Shown piece after piece: positions 53,421 through 63,812 of a stretch of DNA of 64,000 bases. Within the stretch, counting starts at the first letter, position 1. Each line of letters starts with the position of its first letter. A model generated the notes under the pieces. The model worked only from the letters and a program-made list of their open reading frames with translations. It made no database searches and was not told the origin of the DNA. Origin of the DNA: Arthrobacter sp. U41 (GTDB lineage: Bacteria > Actinomycetota > Actinomycetes > Actinomycetales > Micrococcaceae); assembly GCF_007679325.1 (NCBI RefSeq), contig NZ_VEGI01000007.1:1-64000 (forward strand). Direction: 5' to 3'. The translations under genes and the position numbers were made by a program.

Positions 53421-54265
53421 GCGCCATCACCACCGGCCGGGGGCCGGGGAGCAGCAGTGTCACCGAGGCGGCCCGCAACCGGCACTTCGGCTCGCTCTAC
53501 TCCCGCAACGTCCGCGCCGTCGTCGCCCGCGGGCTGATGGCCACCAAAAGCAGCAACTGGATGGTCATGCTCTCGGGCTTCTTTGAGCCGGTGCTGTACC
53601 TGATCTCGATGGGCGTGGGCCTGGGCGCGATCGTCGGCTCGGTGCAGGGTCCCGGCGGCGGGGAAATTTCCTATGCGGCGTACATCGCCCCGGCGCTGCT
53701 GGCCGTGTCCGCGATGAACGGCGCCGTCTACGATTCCACCTGGAACGTGTTCTTCAAGATGAACTTCGCCAAGCTGTACCAGGGCATGCTGTACACCTCC
53801 CTGGGCCCGCTGGACGTCGCCATGGGCGAGATCTTCCTGGCCCTGCTCCGCGGCCTGATGTACGCCACCGGATTCACCGCGGTGATGGGCCTGATGGGGC
53901 TGATCACCACACCGTGGGCCATCCTGATGATCCCAGCCGCGGTGCTGATCGCCTTCGGCTTCGCGAGCTTCGGCATGGGCATCACCAGCTACATGAAGAC
54001 ATTCCAGCAGATGGACTGGATCAACTTCGTGATGCTGCCCATGTTCCTGTTCAGCGCCACGTTCTACCCGCTCAGCGTCTACCCGCAGTACATCCAGTGG
54101 CTCATCCAGGCCATGCCGCTGTGGCACGGCGTCGAGCTGCTGCGGCAGATCAGCGTGGGCGTCTTCACCCCGGCCACCGCCGTGCATATCGGCTACTACC
54201 TCGTGATGATCGCCCTCGGCGTGCTGCTCACCACCGGGCGGCTGCGCAAGCTGTTCCTCAAATAG
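53417..54265 (+). CDS. ABC-2 type permease 2
   Basis: This 282-aa ABC-2 permease has six membrane segments, with SGFFEPVLYLISMGVGLG at helix 1, SYAAYIAPALLAVSAMNGAVYDSTWNVFFKM, and the conserved LPMFLFSATFYPLSVYP loop of the DrrB/NodJ group. The ATG overlaps the stop of permease 1 by 4 nt (ATGA). The two permeases share the FLFS-TF-PL motif, which points to an ancient duplication. It completes the exporter with the ATPase two genes upstream. Confidence 0.9.
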   Translation: MSAITTGRGPGSSSVTEAARNRHFGSLYSRNVRAVVARGLMATKSSNWMVMLSGFFEPVLYLISMGVGLGAIVGSVQGPGGGEISYAAYIAPALLAVSAMNGAVYDSTWNVFFKMNFAKLYQGMLYTSLGPLDVAMGEIFLALLRGLMYATGFTAVMGLMGLITTPWAILMIPAAVLIAFGFASFGMGITSYMKTFQQMDWINFVMLPMFLFSATFYPLSVYPQYIQWLIQAMPLWHGVELLRQISVGVFTPATAVHIGYYLVMIALGVLLTTGRLRKLFLK

Positions 54266-54286
54266 CCTTCAGGAGACGGAGAACCC

Positions 54287-54643
54287 ATGATCGGCAAACT
54301 GCACGCCCTTGTGATCGACTGCGAGGACCCGGACACCCTGGCCGCCTTCTACCAGGAACTGCTGGGCATGACCCGGGTCCACGAGGAGGACGGCTTCATC
54401 TCGATCGGCGATGCCGCCGGCGTGCCGTCCGTGGACTTCCAGCGCGTCGAACGGCTGGTCCGTCCGCAGTGGCCCGACGCCGACCATCCGCAGCAGATGC
54501 ACGTGGACGTGCTGGTGGACGACCTCGACGCCGGCGAAGCGGCGGTCCTCCGGCTCGGCGCCACCAGCCTCGACGCCGGCACCGAAACCTTCCGCGTCTA
54601 CGCGGACCCCAGCGGCCACCCGTTCTGCCTCGTTTTGTCGTAG
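54287..54643 (+). CDS. VOC superfamily (glyoxalase-like) protein
   Basis: This 118-aa protein has two beta-alpha-beta-beta-beta modules. The first begins KLHALVIDCEDPDTLAAFYQELLGM, the second QMHVDVLVDDLDAGEAAVLRLGA, ending VYADPSGHPFCLVL. Metal-ligand positions (His in LHAL, Glu in the second strand group, His in MHVDV) are partly present. This short single-domain group includes glyoxalase-like, fosfomycin/bleomycin-resistance-like and dioxygenase-like proteins; the role cannot be fixed. It lies 21 nt after the exporter operon and may be read with it. Confidence 0.85.
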   Translation: MIGKLHALVIDCEDPDTLAAFYQELLGMTRVHEEDGFISIGDAAGVPSVDFQRVERLVRPQWPDADHPQQMHVDVLVDDLDAGEAAVLRLGATSLDAGTETFRVYADPSGHPFCLVLS

Positions 54644-54732
54644 GGCCTGTTGTCGGGATCGCCGTCGCCCGGGGCTGTTCGCCCGGGGTGGAAGCGGGCG
54701 GGGCCGCCGCGGGGGTTTGCGATAATGGGCTC

Positions 54733-55308
54733 ATGCAATCTCTGGGCAACTCCGAGTCTTCCAAGCCGTCCGCGTACAACACCGCCACGGGCAAGTTCTC
54801 CATGCTCCGCATCAGCGGACCCGGAATGATGGTTTTTATCATCGCCTTCGTCGTGGCGGTCATCTTTGCCGCGAACCAGAACGACGTCGTCGGCTGGATC
54901 GTGGCGATCATCGCCGGCTTCTGGCTTGCCCTGGCCGCCTTCGTCGTCTTCAGCATCCAGAAGGCGGCCCGGAAGGCCGGCGCCAAACTCACCGAAGCGC
55001 AGAACGCCTTCAACGCGGCGGCCGGCCGGGCGCCGTCGTCGGGCAGTGTTGACCACGGCAGCACCCGCGTCGTGGAGGTCCGCCGGGAAGCGGACGAGGT
55101 CCGGGACCTGAAGCTGGACCACTCATTCAAGATTGTGCAGGTGCAGGTCCGCGTCGTCGAGCAGGAGCGGGCGAAGGGGGCGGCCTCGGACCAGGACACC
55201 ATCCGGCGCGCACTCGAGACCATTGAGATCACCGCCACCAACGCCCGGGACATGATCAAGTCCTCCGGCGGCAGGGACGAGCCCGTATCCGGAACCATTG
55301 TCGACTAG
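54733..55308 (+). CDS. conserved membrane protein with coiled-coil-like tail, unknown function
   Basis: This 191-aa protein begins at ATG 54733. Two hydrophobic helices (about 34-53 and 57-80) form a hairpin after a polar lead, followed by a long charged helical region (AARKAGAKLTEAQNAFNAA) and a region rich in Val/Glu/Arg (STRVVEVRREADEVRDLKLDHSFKIVQVQVRVVEQERAK) ending in a helix. I recognise it only as a conserved actinobacterial hypothetical protein. It has no close operon partner: 89 nt after the VOC gene and 10 nt before the exonuclease gene, so it may be co-transcribed with the latter. Confidence 0.75.
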   Translation: MQSLGNSESSKPSAYNTATGKFSMLRISGPGMMVFIIAFVVAVIFAANQNDVVGWIVAIIAGFWLALAAFVVFSIQKAARKAGAKLTEAQNAFNAAAGRAPSSGSVDHGSTRVVEVRREADEVRDLKLDHSFKIVQVQVRVVEQERAKGAASDQDTIRRALETIEITATNARDMIKSSGGRDEPVSGTIVD

Positions 55309-55318
55309 AGTGGATCGG

Positions 55319-57270
<1,952 letters not shown>

Positions 57271-57274
57271 GCCA

Positions 57275-57940
57275 ATGTCCTCCGTCAGCAGAGTCACCGC
57301 CAGCGAGCCGAAACGCGCCAGCACGCGCGCCGTCGGGAGCGCCGCTCCGGACGCCGCGGACGCCGGGGACAACGGACAGGGCAGCGAGGGCATCAGCATC
57401 GGCGTGATCCTGGGATTCCCGGACGAGATCGCCGAGGAGCTCCAGCGCTGGCGCGCGTCGTTCGGAGATCCCATGGCGGAGGTCATCCCGGCCCACATCA
57501 CGCTGGTGACCACCACCATGACCCAGGACTGGGAAGCGACCCGCAGCCATGTCCGCGAGATCGCCAGCCAGCAGGAGCCGTTCAACGTGACCATCGCGGG
57601 CACCGGATCCTTCCGGCCGGTCTCCCCGGTGGTCTTCCTGAACGTCGAGGACGGTTTCGGGGACTGCGTGAACCTGCACCGCCAACTGCAGTCCGGCCCC
57701 CTGGAGCGGGAGCTGCCATTTGCCTACCACCCGCACGTCACTGTGGCCCACGACGTCGCCCCGGAAAGCCTCGACGAAGCCGAAACGGTCCTCAAGGATT
57801 ACCGGGCCACGTTCCCGGTGGCTAGCATGGGACTCTACGAGCACGATGACAACGGCATTTGGCAGCTACGGGAAGAGCTTGACTTTGGGACCAAACCTGA
57901 CGACGACAGAGGCCAGGACGGCACCGCAGGCGCCCGGTAA
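57275..57940 (+). CDS. 2'-5' RNA ligase / 2H phosphoesterase family protein
   Basis: This 221-aa protein has a polar 38-residue lead and a 2H fold with the paired HxT/S motifs HITL (about 74-77) and HVTV (about 151-154), which in this family hydrolyse 2',3'-cyclic or 2'-5' phosphodiester bonds of RNA. The natural substrate is unknown. The tail is rich in Asp and Gly. It starts 4 nt after trpS and its 3' end overlaps the presumed start of the YihY gene, so all three are probably co-translated. Confidence 0.87.
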   Translation: MSSVSRVTASEPKRASTRAVGSAAPDAADAGDNGQGSEGISIGVILGFPDEIAEELQRWRASFGDPMAEVIPAHITLVTTTMTQDWEATRSHVREIASQQEPFNVTIAGTGSFRPVSPVVFLNVEDGFGDCVNLHRQLQSGPLERELPFAYHPHVTVAHDVAPESLDEAETVLKDYRATFPVASMGLYEHDDNGIWQLREELDFGTKPDDDRGQDGTAGAR

Positions 57941-59051
57941 GCCGCCCCTTCCCACCGACCTGGCCGGGTTGAAGCTGGAGGTCATCCGCAAGCGCGTCGA
58001 CTGGGGCAGGGCCCGACGGGCCGGCGGCGGGGGACTGGCATCGGTCATGGCCATGGTCGGGTGGTTGCTGGCCCGGCTCAACACGCTGTTGCCCCTGCGG
58101 GCCTTCCAGCACTACGGCCGCCAGCACGGCCCGCTGATGAGTGCCGGCATCGGGTTCAGGATGTTCTTCTCCATCACTGGTCTGTTGGCCACGGGGCTCT
58201 CCCTGGCCGGCCTCTTCCTGAGCGGCCAGCCGGCGCTGCTGGACCAAATCATCAAGAGTGTGGCCATGACCGCACCCGGCCTCCTGCAGGTGGACGGCAG
58301 CGAGGGCCTGGTGGACCCGTACGCGCTGCTGAATCCCACCAGCCTGGGCTGGGCGGCCGTGATCGCCGCCGCCGTGACCGTATTTACGTCCCTGGGCTGG
58401 ATCAGCGGCATCCGCGACGGCGTGCGCGGCATGATGCAGCTCGGCCCGCGGGGCATGAACCCGGTCCTGCAGATACTGCTCGACGTCGGCACGCTGATCC
58501 TGCTGGGAATCGCCCTGGTGATCAGCGCGGCAGCGTCCCTGGTGTTCGGGACGGCCGCCGACTGGGTGACCGAGCAGCTGAGCCTCGATCCGCTGCTGGC
58601 CGGCCCCCTGACCACCTCCGTGACGATCCTCGTGCCCCTGCTGCTCGGCTGGGGTACCGCCCTGATCATGTTCCGGGTGGCGGCGGGGCTGAAACCGGCC
58701 CGCCGCGCCCTGCTGGAAGGCACCATCCTCGCCGCAGTGGGCACCACTGTGCTGCAGATCTTCAGCACCCAGCTGCTGGCCAGTGCCGGAAAGAACCCCA
58801 TCCTGGCGCCCTTCGCCATCATCATCGGCCTGCTGATCTGGTTCAACCTGGTCAGCCAGGTCTACGTCATCTGCGCCGCGTGGGTGGCCATCCGGGAGCA
58901 GGACCGCAACTCGGCGCCGGGCACCACCACCACGGGGTGGGGCGCCCGGCGCGTCCAGCCGGGCAAAACGCCGGCGGAACCCCGGCCCCGGCGGGCCTCA
59001 TGGTCCGCCGCGTTCAGGCGTCGAGGTACTGGTCGGCCCACGCCGAAATAA
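57879..59051 (+). CDS. YihY/virulence factor BrkB family membrane protein
   Basis: This is a protein of about 390 aa with six to seven membrane helices. Diagnostic segments are GPLMSAGIGFRMFFSITGLLATGLSL, SLGWISGIRDGVRGMM, ILQILLDVGTLILLGIALVISAAASLVFG and NPILAPFAIIIGLLIWFNLVSQVYVICAAWVA, typical of the YihY/BrkB family, whose role is unresolved. The start is uncertain: TTG 57879 (GGGAAG 4 nt before) or TTG 57885 inside the preceding gene are the best candidates; no ATG occurs before 58048, which would cut the conserved lead. Its 3' end overlaps the converging hydrolase gene by 38 nt. Confidence 0.84.
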   Translation: MTLGPNLTTTEARTAPQAPGKPPLPTDLAGLKLEVIRKRVDWGRARRAGGGGLASVMAMVGWLLARLNTLLPLRAFQHYGRQHGPLMSAGIGFRMFFSITGLLATGLSLAGLFLSGQPALLDQIIKSVAMTAPGLLQVDGSEGLVDPYALLNPTSLGWAAVIAAAVTVFTSLGWISGIRDGVRGMMQLGPRGMNPVLQILLDVGTLILLGIALVISAAASLVFGTAADWVTEQLSLDPLLAGPLTTSVTILVPLLLGWGTALIMFRVAAGLKPARRALLEGTILAAVGTTVLQIFSTQLLASAGKNPILAPFAIIIGLLIWFNLVSQVYVICAAWVAIREQDRNSAPGTTTTGWGARRVQPGKTPAEPRPRRASWSAAFRRRGTGRPTPK

Positions 59052-59778
59052 TCTTCCCGGCACGGGCCGCCTGGCCCTTGGCCGTCAACAGATGATCGCT
59101 GCCCTCGAGGGACACAAAGCTGCGCGGATGCCGCGCGGTCTGGAAGATGGTGCTGGCATTCTCGATCCCCACCGTGTTGTCCGTGGGGGAGTGCATCACC
59201 AGCAGCGGCTTGCCGAGCCGCTTGATGCAGTCCGTGAGGTCCGCGTTCTCCAGGTCCTCCACGAAGTGCCGCCGGATCTCCACCCGTTTGCCGCCCAGGT
59301 CCACTTCCGCGCTTCCCTCACTGAGAATCCGGTCCAGGGCGGCGTCGAACACGTGGGCCACGTGTTTAGGCGAAAACGGCGCCCCCACCGTGGCGACGGC
59401 GTCGAGCTCCGGGATGGCACCGGCGGCGGCCAGGACGGCAGCCCCGCCGAAGGAATGGCCCACCAGCAGCGAGACCGGCCGTCCCGAGTCCCGCATGAAC
59501 TCCGCCGCCTTGACGGTGTCGGCCACCTTGTGGCTGAAAGACCCCTCCGACCACAGCCCCGCGGACTCGCCGAGGCCCAGGTTGTCGAACCGGAGCATTC
59601 CCACGCCGTTGTCCGCCAGGGCCTTGCAGATCCGCGACGCCGAGGGGCTGTCCTTGCCCAGGGTGAAACCGTGCGAGAACACCCCCCAGCCCTTCACGGG
59701 GCCCTCCGGGACATCAACGATGCCGGAGAGCAGTTCGCCGGTGGAACCCTGGAAATTGACTTTTTCGGAGCGGGACAC
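59014..59778 (-). CDS. alpha/beta hydrolase (osmC-associated/BAAT-like esterase)
   Basis: This is a 254-aa alpha/beta-hydrolase. The nucleophile elbow is GHSFGGAA (Ser near 107), the oxyanion strand GVFSHGFTLGKDSPSA, the acid Asp in VMHSPTDNTVGIEN and the His in LEGSDHLLTAKG. This arrangement (serine aminopeptidase S33-like, often next to or fused with OsmC) suggests an esterase on small acyl substrates; no OsmC is present here. The GTG start at 59778 has AAAGGGGA upstream. It is convergent and overlapping with the YihY gene. Confidence 0.87.
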   Translation of the reverse strand: MSRSEKVNFQGSTGELLSGIVDVPEGPVKGWGVFSHGFTLGKDSPSASRICKALADNGVGMLRFDNLGLGESAGLWSEGSFSHKVADTVKAAEFMRDSGRPVSLLVGHSFGGAAVLAAAGAIPELDAVATVGAPFSPKHVAHVFDAALDRILSEGSAEVDLGGKRVEIRRHFVEDLENADLTDCIKRLGKPLLVMHSPTDNTVGIENASTIFQTARHPRSFVSLEGSDHLLTAKGQAARAGKIISAWADQYLDA

Positions 59779-59805
59779 GGTGTCCCCTTTCGTGAGTGCG
59801 GGAGG

Positions 59806-59851
59806 ACGACGACGGCGCCCCCACCCGTGAGGTGAGAGGCGCCGTCGTCGT
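59806..59851 (-). terminator. sdh operon terminator
   Basis: ACGACGACGGCGCC (59806-59819) and GGCGCCGTCGTCGT (59838-59851) form a perfect 14-bp stem with an 18-nt loop, 25 nt after the sdhB stop on the minus strand. The U-tract is lacking. It also lies between sdhB and the hydrolase start. Confidence 0.75.
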
Positions 59852-59875
59852 GATGAATCTTGCGGGTGCCGGTGG

Positions 59876-60658
59876 CTAGATCTTGCGGGACAGAATGGCC
59901 TGCTTGACCTCGGCAATTGCCTGCGTGACCTGGATGCCGCGCGGGCACGCCTCGGTGCAGTTGAAGGTGGTGCGGCAGCGCCACACGCCCTCCTTGTCGT
60001 TGAGGATCTCCAGGCGCATGTCGCCGGCGTCATCGCGGGAATCGAAGATGAAGCGGTGTGCGTTGACGATCGCGGCCGGGCCGAAGTACTGGCCGTCGGT
60101 CCAGAACACCGGGCAGGACGACGTGCACGCGGCGCACAGGATGCACTTGGTGGTGTCGTCGAACCGCTCGCGGTCCTCGGCGGACTGCAGGCGTTCCTTG
60201 GTGGGCTCGTGGCCCCGGTTGATCAGGAAGGGCATAACCTCGCGGAAGGACTGGAAGAACGGCTCCATGTCCACGATCAGGTCCTTCTCCACCGGCAGGC
60301 CCTTGATCGGCTCGACCGTGATGGGCTTGGACGTGTCCAGGTCCTTCAAGAGGGTCTTGCAGGCGAGGCGGTTGCGGCCGTTGATGCGCATCGCATCGGA
60401 GCCGCAGACACCGTGGGCACAGGACCGGCGGAAGGAAACGCTGCCGTCCATCTCCCACTTGATCTTGTGCAGGGCGTCGAGGACACGGTCGGTGCCGTAC
60501 ATGGTGACCTTGAAGTCATCCCACGTGGCGTCCTCGGAGACCTCGGGGTTGTAGCGGCGCACGCGCAGGGTCACATCGAAGGACGGGATCTCCCCGCCGC
60601 CTCCGACGTGGGCGGGCAGTTCGATCTTGGAGGCTGGCTCAGCGAGTTCAGCGGTCAT
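59876..60658 (-). CDS. sdhB: succinate dehydrogenase iron-sulfur subunit
   Basis: This 260-aa complex II subunit passes electrons from SdhA to quinone through three Fe-S clusters. The 2Fe-2S domain has FRRSCAHGVCGSDAMRINGRNRLAC; the 4Fe-4S cluster uses CILCAACTSSCP; the 3Fe-4S and shared ligands lie in CRTTFNCTEACPRGI. The start ATG is 1 nt after the sdhA stop. It is the last gene of the sdhCDAB operon. Confidence 0.97.
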   Translation of the reverse strand: MTAELAEPASKIELPAHVGGGGEIPSFDVTLRVRRYNPEVSEDATWDDFKVTMYGTDRVLDALHKIKWEMDGSVSFRRSCAHGVCGSDAMRINGRNRLACKTLLKDLDTSKPITVEPIKGLPVEKDLIVDMEPFFQSFREVMPFLINRGHEPTKERLQSAEDRERFDDTTKCILCAACTSSCPVFWTDGQYFGPAAIVNAHRFIFDSRDDAGDMRLEILNDKEGVWRCRTTFNCTEACPRGIQVTQAIAEVKQAILSRKI

Positions 60659-60659
60659 C

Positions 60660-62468
60660 TTAGTACTTCCTCACCATCGGCTCGTAGCGCGTAAAGACCA
60701 CCGGTTTGGTGGCAAGCCGGATGCCGGCCGTTGTTTTGGCCGTCCCGGCAGTTCCATCCGCCGGAGCATGCTCATCCTTGTACGCCATGGAGTGCTTCAT
60801 GAAATTCTCGTCGTCGCGTTCGGGGAAGTCCTCGCGGAAGTGTCCGCCGCGGGATTCCTCGCGGTGCAGGGCCGCCACGGTCATGACCTTGGCGAGTTCC
60901 AGGAGGAAGCCCAGTTCCACGGCTTCGAGGAGGTCAAGGTTGAAGCGCTTGCCCTTGTCCTGGACGCTGATCCGCTGGTACCGCTCCTCGAAGGACGCGA
61001 TGTCCTTCAGGACCTGGTTCAGCGTCTCGGCGGTGCGGAACACCTGCATGTTGGCGTCCATGGTGTCCTGCAGTTCCTTGCGGATCGCAGCGACCTTCTC
61101 GGTGCCGTCGGCGGTGCGGACGTGGTCCAGCAGGTTCAGCGTGTAGGCCTCCGGGTCAGCGGGGAGCTCCACGAAGTCCGCGGTCTTGGCGTATTCCGCG
61201 GCGGCAATGCCGGCGCGCTTGCCGAAGACGTTGATGTCCAGCAGGGAGTTGGTGCCCAGGCGGTTGGAGCCGTGCACGGACACACAGGCCACCTCACCGG
61301 CGGCGTAGAGGCCCGGGACCACGGTGTCGTTGTCCTGGAGCACCTCGGCGCTGATGTTGGTGGGGATGCCGCCCATGGCGTAGTGCGCCGTCGGGAACAC
61401 CGGAACCGGCTCCGTGTAGGGCTCGACGCCGAGGTAGGTGCGGGCGAACTCGGTGATGTCCGGCAGCTTGGCGTCGATGTGCGCCGGCTCAAGGTGCGTC
61501 AGGTCCAGCAGGACGTAGTCCTTGTTGGGGCCGCAGCCGCGTCCTTCGCGGACTTCGTTGGCCATGGAGCGGGCCACGATGTCACGGGGGGCGAGGTCCT
61601 TGATGGTGGGCGCGTAGCGCTCCATAAAGCGCTCACCCTCGGAGTTGCGCAGGATGGCGCCTTCGCCGCGGGCAGCCTCGGAGAGGAGGATGCCCAGGCC
61701 CGCGAGGCCTGTCGGGTGGAACTGGAAGAACTCCATGTCCTCCAGGGGGATACCGCGGCGGAACGCGATGCCCATGCCGTCGCCGGTGAGGGTGTGCGCG
61801 TTGGACGTGGTCTTGAAGACCTTGCCGGCGCCGCCGGAGGCGAACACCACGGACTTGGCCTGGAAGACGTGCAGTTCACCGGAGGCGAGGTCGTAGGAGA
61901 CGACGCCGGCAACACGCTTCTGCTTGTACGGCGTTCCGTCCTCGCGGACGGCGTCTTCCTCGACGGTCAGCAGGTCCAGGACGTAGTACTCGTTGTAGAA
62001 CTCGACGTTGTGCTTGACGCAGTTCTGGTACAGGGTCTGCAGGATCATGTGGCCGGTGCGGTCCGCGGCGTAGCAGGCGCGGCGGACCGGAGCCTTGCCG
62101 TGGTCGCGGGTGTGCCCGCCGAAGCGGCGCTGGTCGATCCGGCCCTCGGGCGTGCGGTTGAACGGCAGGCCCATCTTCTCCAGGTCCAGGACGGCGTCGA
62201 TCGCTTCCTTCGCCATGACCTCGGCCGCGTCCTGGTCAACCAGGTAGTCGCCGCCCTTGATGGTGTCGAAGGTGTGCCACTCCCAGTTGTCCTCTTCGAC
62301 GTTGGCCAGGGCTGCGCACATGCCGCCCTGCGCCGCGCCGGTGTGGGAGCGGGTGGGGTACAGCTTGGTCAGTACTGCTGTTCGGGCGCGCTGACCGGAT
62401 TCGATCGCCGCGCGCATCCCGGCGCCACCGGCACCGACGATGACGACGTCGTACTTATGGACCTGCAT
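60660..62468 (-). CDS. sdhA: succinate dehydrogenase flavoprotein subunit
   Basis: This 602-aa catalytic subunit oxidises succinate to fumarate. The FAD loop is VVIVGAGGAGMRAA, the covalent FAD histidine lies in RSHTGAAQGG, the substrate site includes FQFHPTGLAG and TAHYAMGGIPTN, and the C-terminal LGTNSLLDINVFGKRAG is complete. ATG 62468 is used rather than a seven-codon-longer start. It is the third gene of sdhCDAB, about 125 nt after sdhD, the only sizeable gap in the operon. Confidence 0.97.
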   Translation of the reverse strand: MQVHKYDVVIVGAGGAGMRAAIESGQRARTAVLTKLYPTRSHTGAAQGGMCAALANVEEDNWEWHTFDTIKGGDYLVDQDAAEVMAKEAIDAVLDLEKMGLPFNRTPEGRIDQRRFGGHTRDHGKAPVRRACYAADRTGHMILQTLYQNCVKHNVEFYNEYYVLDLLTVEEDAVREDGTPYKQKRVAGVVSYDLASGELHVFQAKSVVFASGGAGKVFKTTSNAHTLTGDGMGIAFRRGIPLEDMEFFQFHPTGLAGLGILLSEAARGEGAILRNSEGERFMERYAPTIKDLAPRDIVARSMANEVREGRGCGPNKDYVLLDLTHLEPAHIDAKLPDITEFARTYLGVEPYTEPVPVFPTAHYAMGGIPTNISAEVLQDNDTVVPGLYAAGEVACVSVHGSNRLGTNSLLDINVFGKRAGIAAAEYAKTADFVELPADPEAYTLNLLDHVRTADGTEKVAAIRKELQDTMDANMQVFRTAETLNQVLKDIASFEERYQRISVQDKGKRFNLDLLEAVELGFLLELAKVMTVAALHREESRGGHFREDFPERDDENFMKHSMAYKDEHAPADGTAGTAKTTAGIRLATKPVVFTRYEPMVRKY

Positions 62469-62593
62469 ACCAGACGCTCTTTCTCTCAAAATTCGCTAAC
62501 AACACCGGCCGGCGGAGCCAGCCCGGTGAAACCTCGTGGAAATCCCTGGCCTGCACCGGGCAGGCAGGGATCGGTTGCCGCTGGGCAGCGCTG

Positions 62594-63091
62594 CTACGGC
62601 GCGGGGCAGAAGCCGCCGGGCAGCTGGACGCCGTTTACCACCGGGCACGGGTCGAACGTGAAGATGACCAGGGTGCCCAGGATGATGATGACGGTGGTGG
62701 CCGCGTAGAGCACGATCTTCAGCCACAGGCGCGTGGCGTCCTTCTCGGCGTAATCGTTGATGATGGTGCGCACACCGTTGGTGCCGTGCAGCATGGCGAG
62801 CCACAGCATCGCCAGGTCCCAGATCTGCCAGAACGGGTCTGCCCACTTGCCGGCCACAAAGCCGAAGTCGATCGCGTGGATGCCTTCGCCCACCAGGAGG
62901 TTGACGAACAGGTGTCCGAAGATCAGCACCACCAGGACCACGCCGGAGAGCCGCATGAAGAGCCATGCGAGCATTTCGAAGTTCCCCTTGGAACTGCCGT
63001 TGCGGCGGTACTGGGGAGCGATCCGGTTACTGCCTACCTTGGCGGCGGGCGCCTTTGCGCTGCGCGGGCTCTGAATCTCAGTTGCACTCAT
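62594..63091 (-). CDS. sdhD: succinate dehydrogenase membrane anchor subunit
   Basis: This 165-aa anchor protein has three membrane helices (about 44-66, 88-110 and 123-147). A conserved His in LIFGHLFVNLL is a candidate haem b ligand and SNRIAPQYRRNGSSKGNFEM is the cytoplasmic lead. The C-terminus has two cysteines (FDPCPVVNGVQLPGGFCPAP) that may lie outside the membrane. The ATG begins 2 nt after the sdhC stop. Confidence 0.9.
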   Translation of the reverse strand: MSATEIQSPRSAKAPAAKVGSNRIAPQYRRNGSSKGNFEMLAWLFMRLSGVVLVVLIFGHLFVNLLVGEGIHAIDFGFVAGKWADPFWQIWDLAMLWLAMLHGTNGVRTIINDYAEKDATRLWLKIVLYAATTVIIILGTLVIFTFDPCPVVNGVQLPGGFCPAP

Positions 63092-63093
63092 GG

Positions 63094-63474
63094 CTAGTGT
63101 CCTCCAAGGGCGAGGGAAAGGTGGCGGATGGAGAAGCCCACCATGACGACTGCCCAGAGAATGAGCACCGCCCACAGCATCTGGCGCTGGTACTTGGCGC
63201 CCTTCTTCCAGAAGTCGACGGCGATGATCCGCAGGCCGTTGAAGGCGTGGAACACGATCGCTGCGACAAGGCCCGTTTCACCCAGGGCCATCAGGGGGTT
63301 CTTGTAGGCACCGATCACTGCGGTGTAGGCCTCGGGGGACACACGCACCAGTGAGGTGTCCAGCACATGGACCAACAAGAAGAAAAAGATCACTACACCG
63401 GTAATGCGATGTCCAACCCAGGACCACATGCCTTCACGGCCGCGGTACAAGGTGCCAGCTGGTTTTGTCGGCAC
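63094..63474 (-). CDS. sdhC: succinate dehydrogenase cytochrome b556 subunit
   Basis: This 126-aa haem-b anchor begins VPTKPAGTLYRGREGMWSWVGHRITG, the family signature with SxxHRxTG. Three helices follow (about 24-44, 66-87 and 100-120). The haem His is in FFLLVHVLD or AIVFHAFNG. GTG 63474 has GGGAGG 8 nt upstream. It is the first gene of sdhCDAB, with a promoter 90-120 nt upstream. Confidence 0.93.
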   Translation of the reverse strand: MPTKPAGTLYRGREGMWSWVGHRITGVVIFFFLLVHVLDTSLVRVSPEAYTAVIGAYKNPLMALGETGLVAAIVFHAFNGLRIIAVDFWKKGAKYQRQMLWAVLILWAVVMVGFSIRHLSLALGGH

Positions 63475-63812
63475 TGAATAAACCTCCCTGCAACACAGCG
63501 GCGCTGGCATGGGATCCACGCGGGGGGAACGCCTGCTGCGAGAGCACTCGTAAGCTCAAGCCTAAATCTAGGCTTCGCTCACAGCTTATTCAATTCAGCC
63601 ACTCCTGGGTGACGGCGCCCGGCGGGGATTTTCGCGGGTTTTGAGACGAACGCCACATTCGTTGGGGCGCTGGGCTCCCCGGGAGCACCGTTGCCGGACC
63701 TGGCACCCGGGGAGTGTGGGCCCTTCGGAGCGGAGGACAGAATGCAGAGTGCGGTGCCGTGTCCGCCACGGGATCAGGGGCTGCCGCATCACGGTCCGCT
63801 AAAGTAGCGGTG
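63475..63812. other. 338-bp divergent promoter region between sdhC and the guanylyltransferase gene
   Basis: It contains the sdh promoter with an overlapping palindrome (63558-63593). From 63600 to 63790 the sequence is GC-rich; frames open there on the minus strand have no RBS or domain, and I see no gene. Confidence 0.75.
63558..63593 (-). promoter_or_regulatory. sdh promoter with overlapping palindrome
   Basis: On the minus strand TTGAAT (63588-63593), a 17-bp spacer and TAGATT (63565-63570) resemble a sigma-70 promoter. The -10 lies inside the perfect palindrome AAGCCTA-GATT-TAGGCTT (63558-63575), a likely repressor site. Confidence 0.6.
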
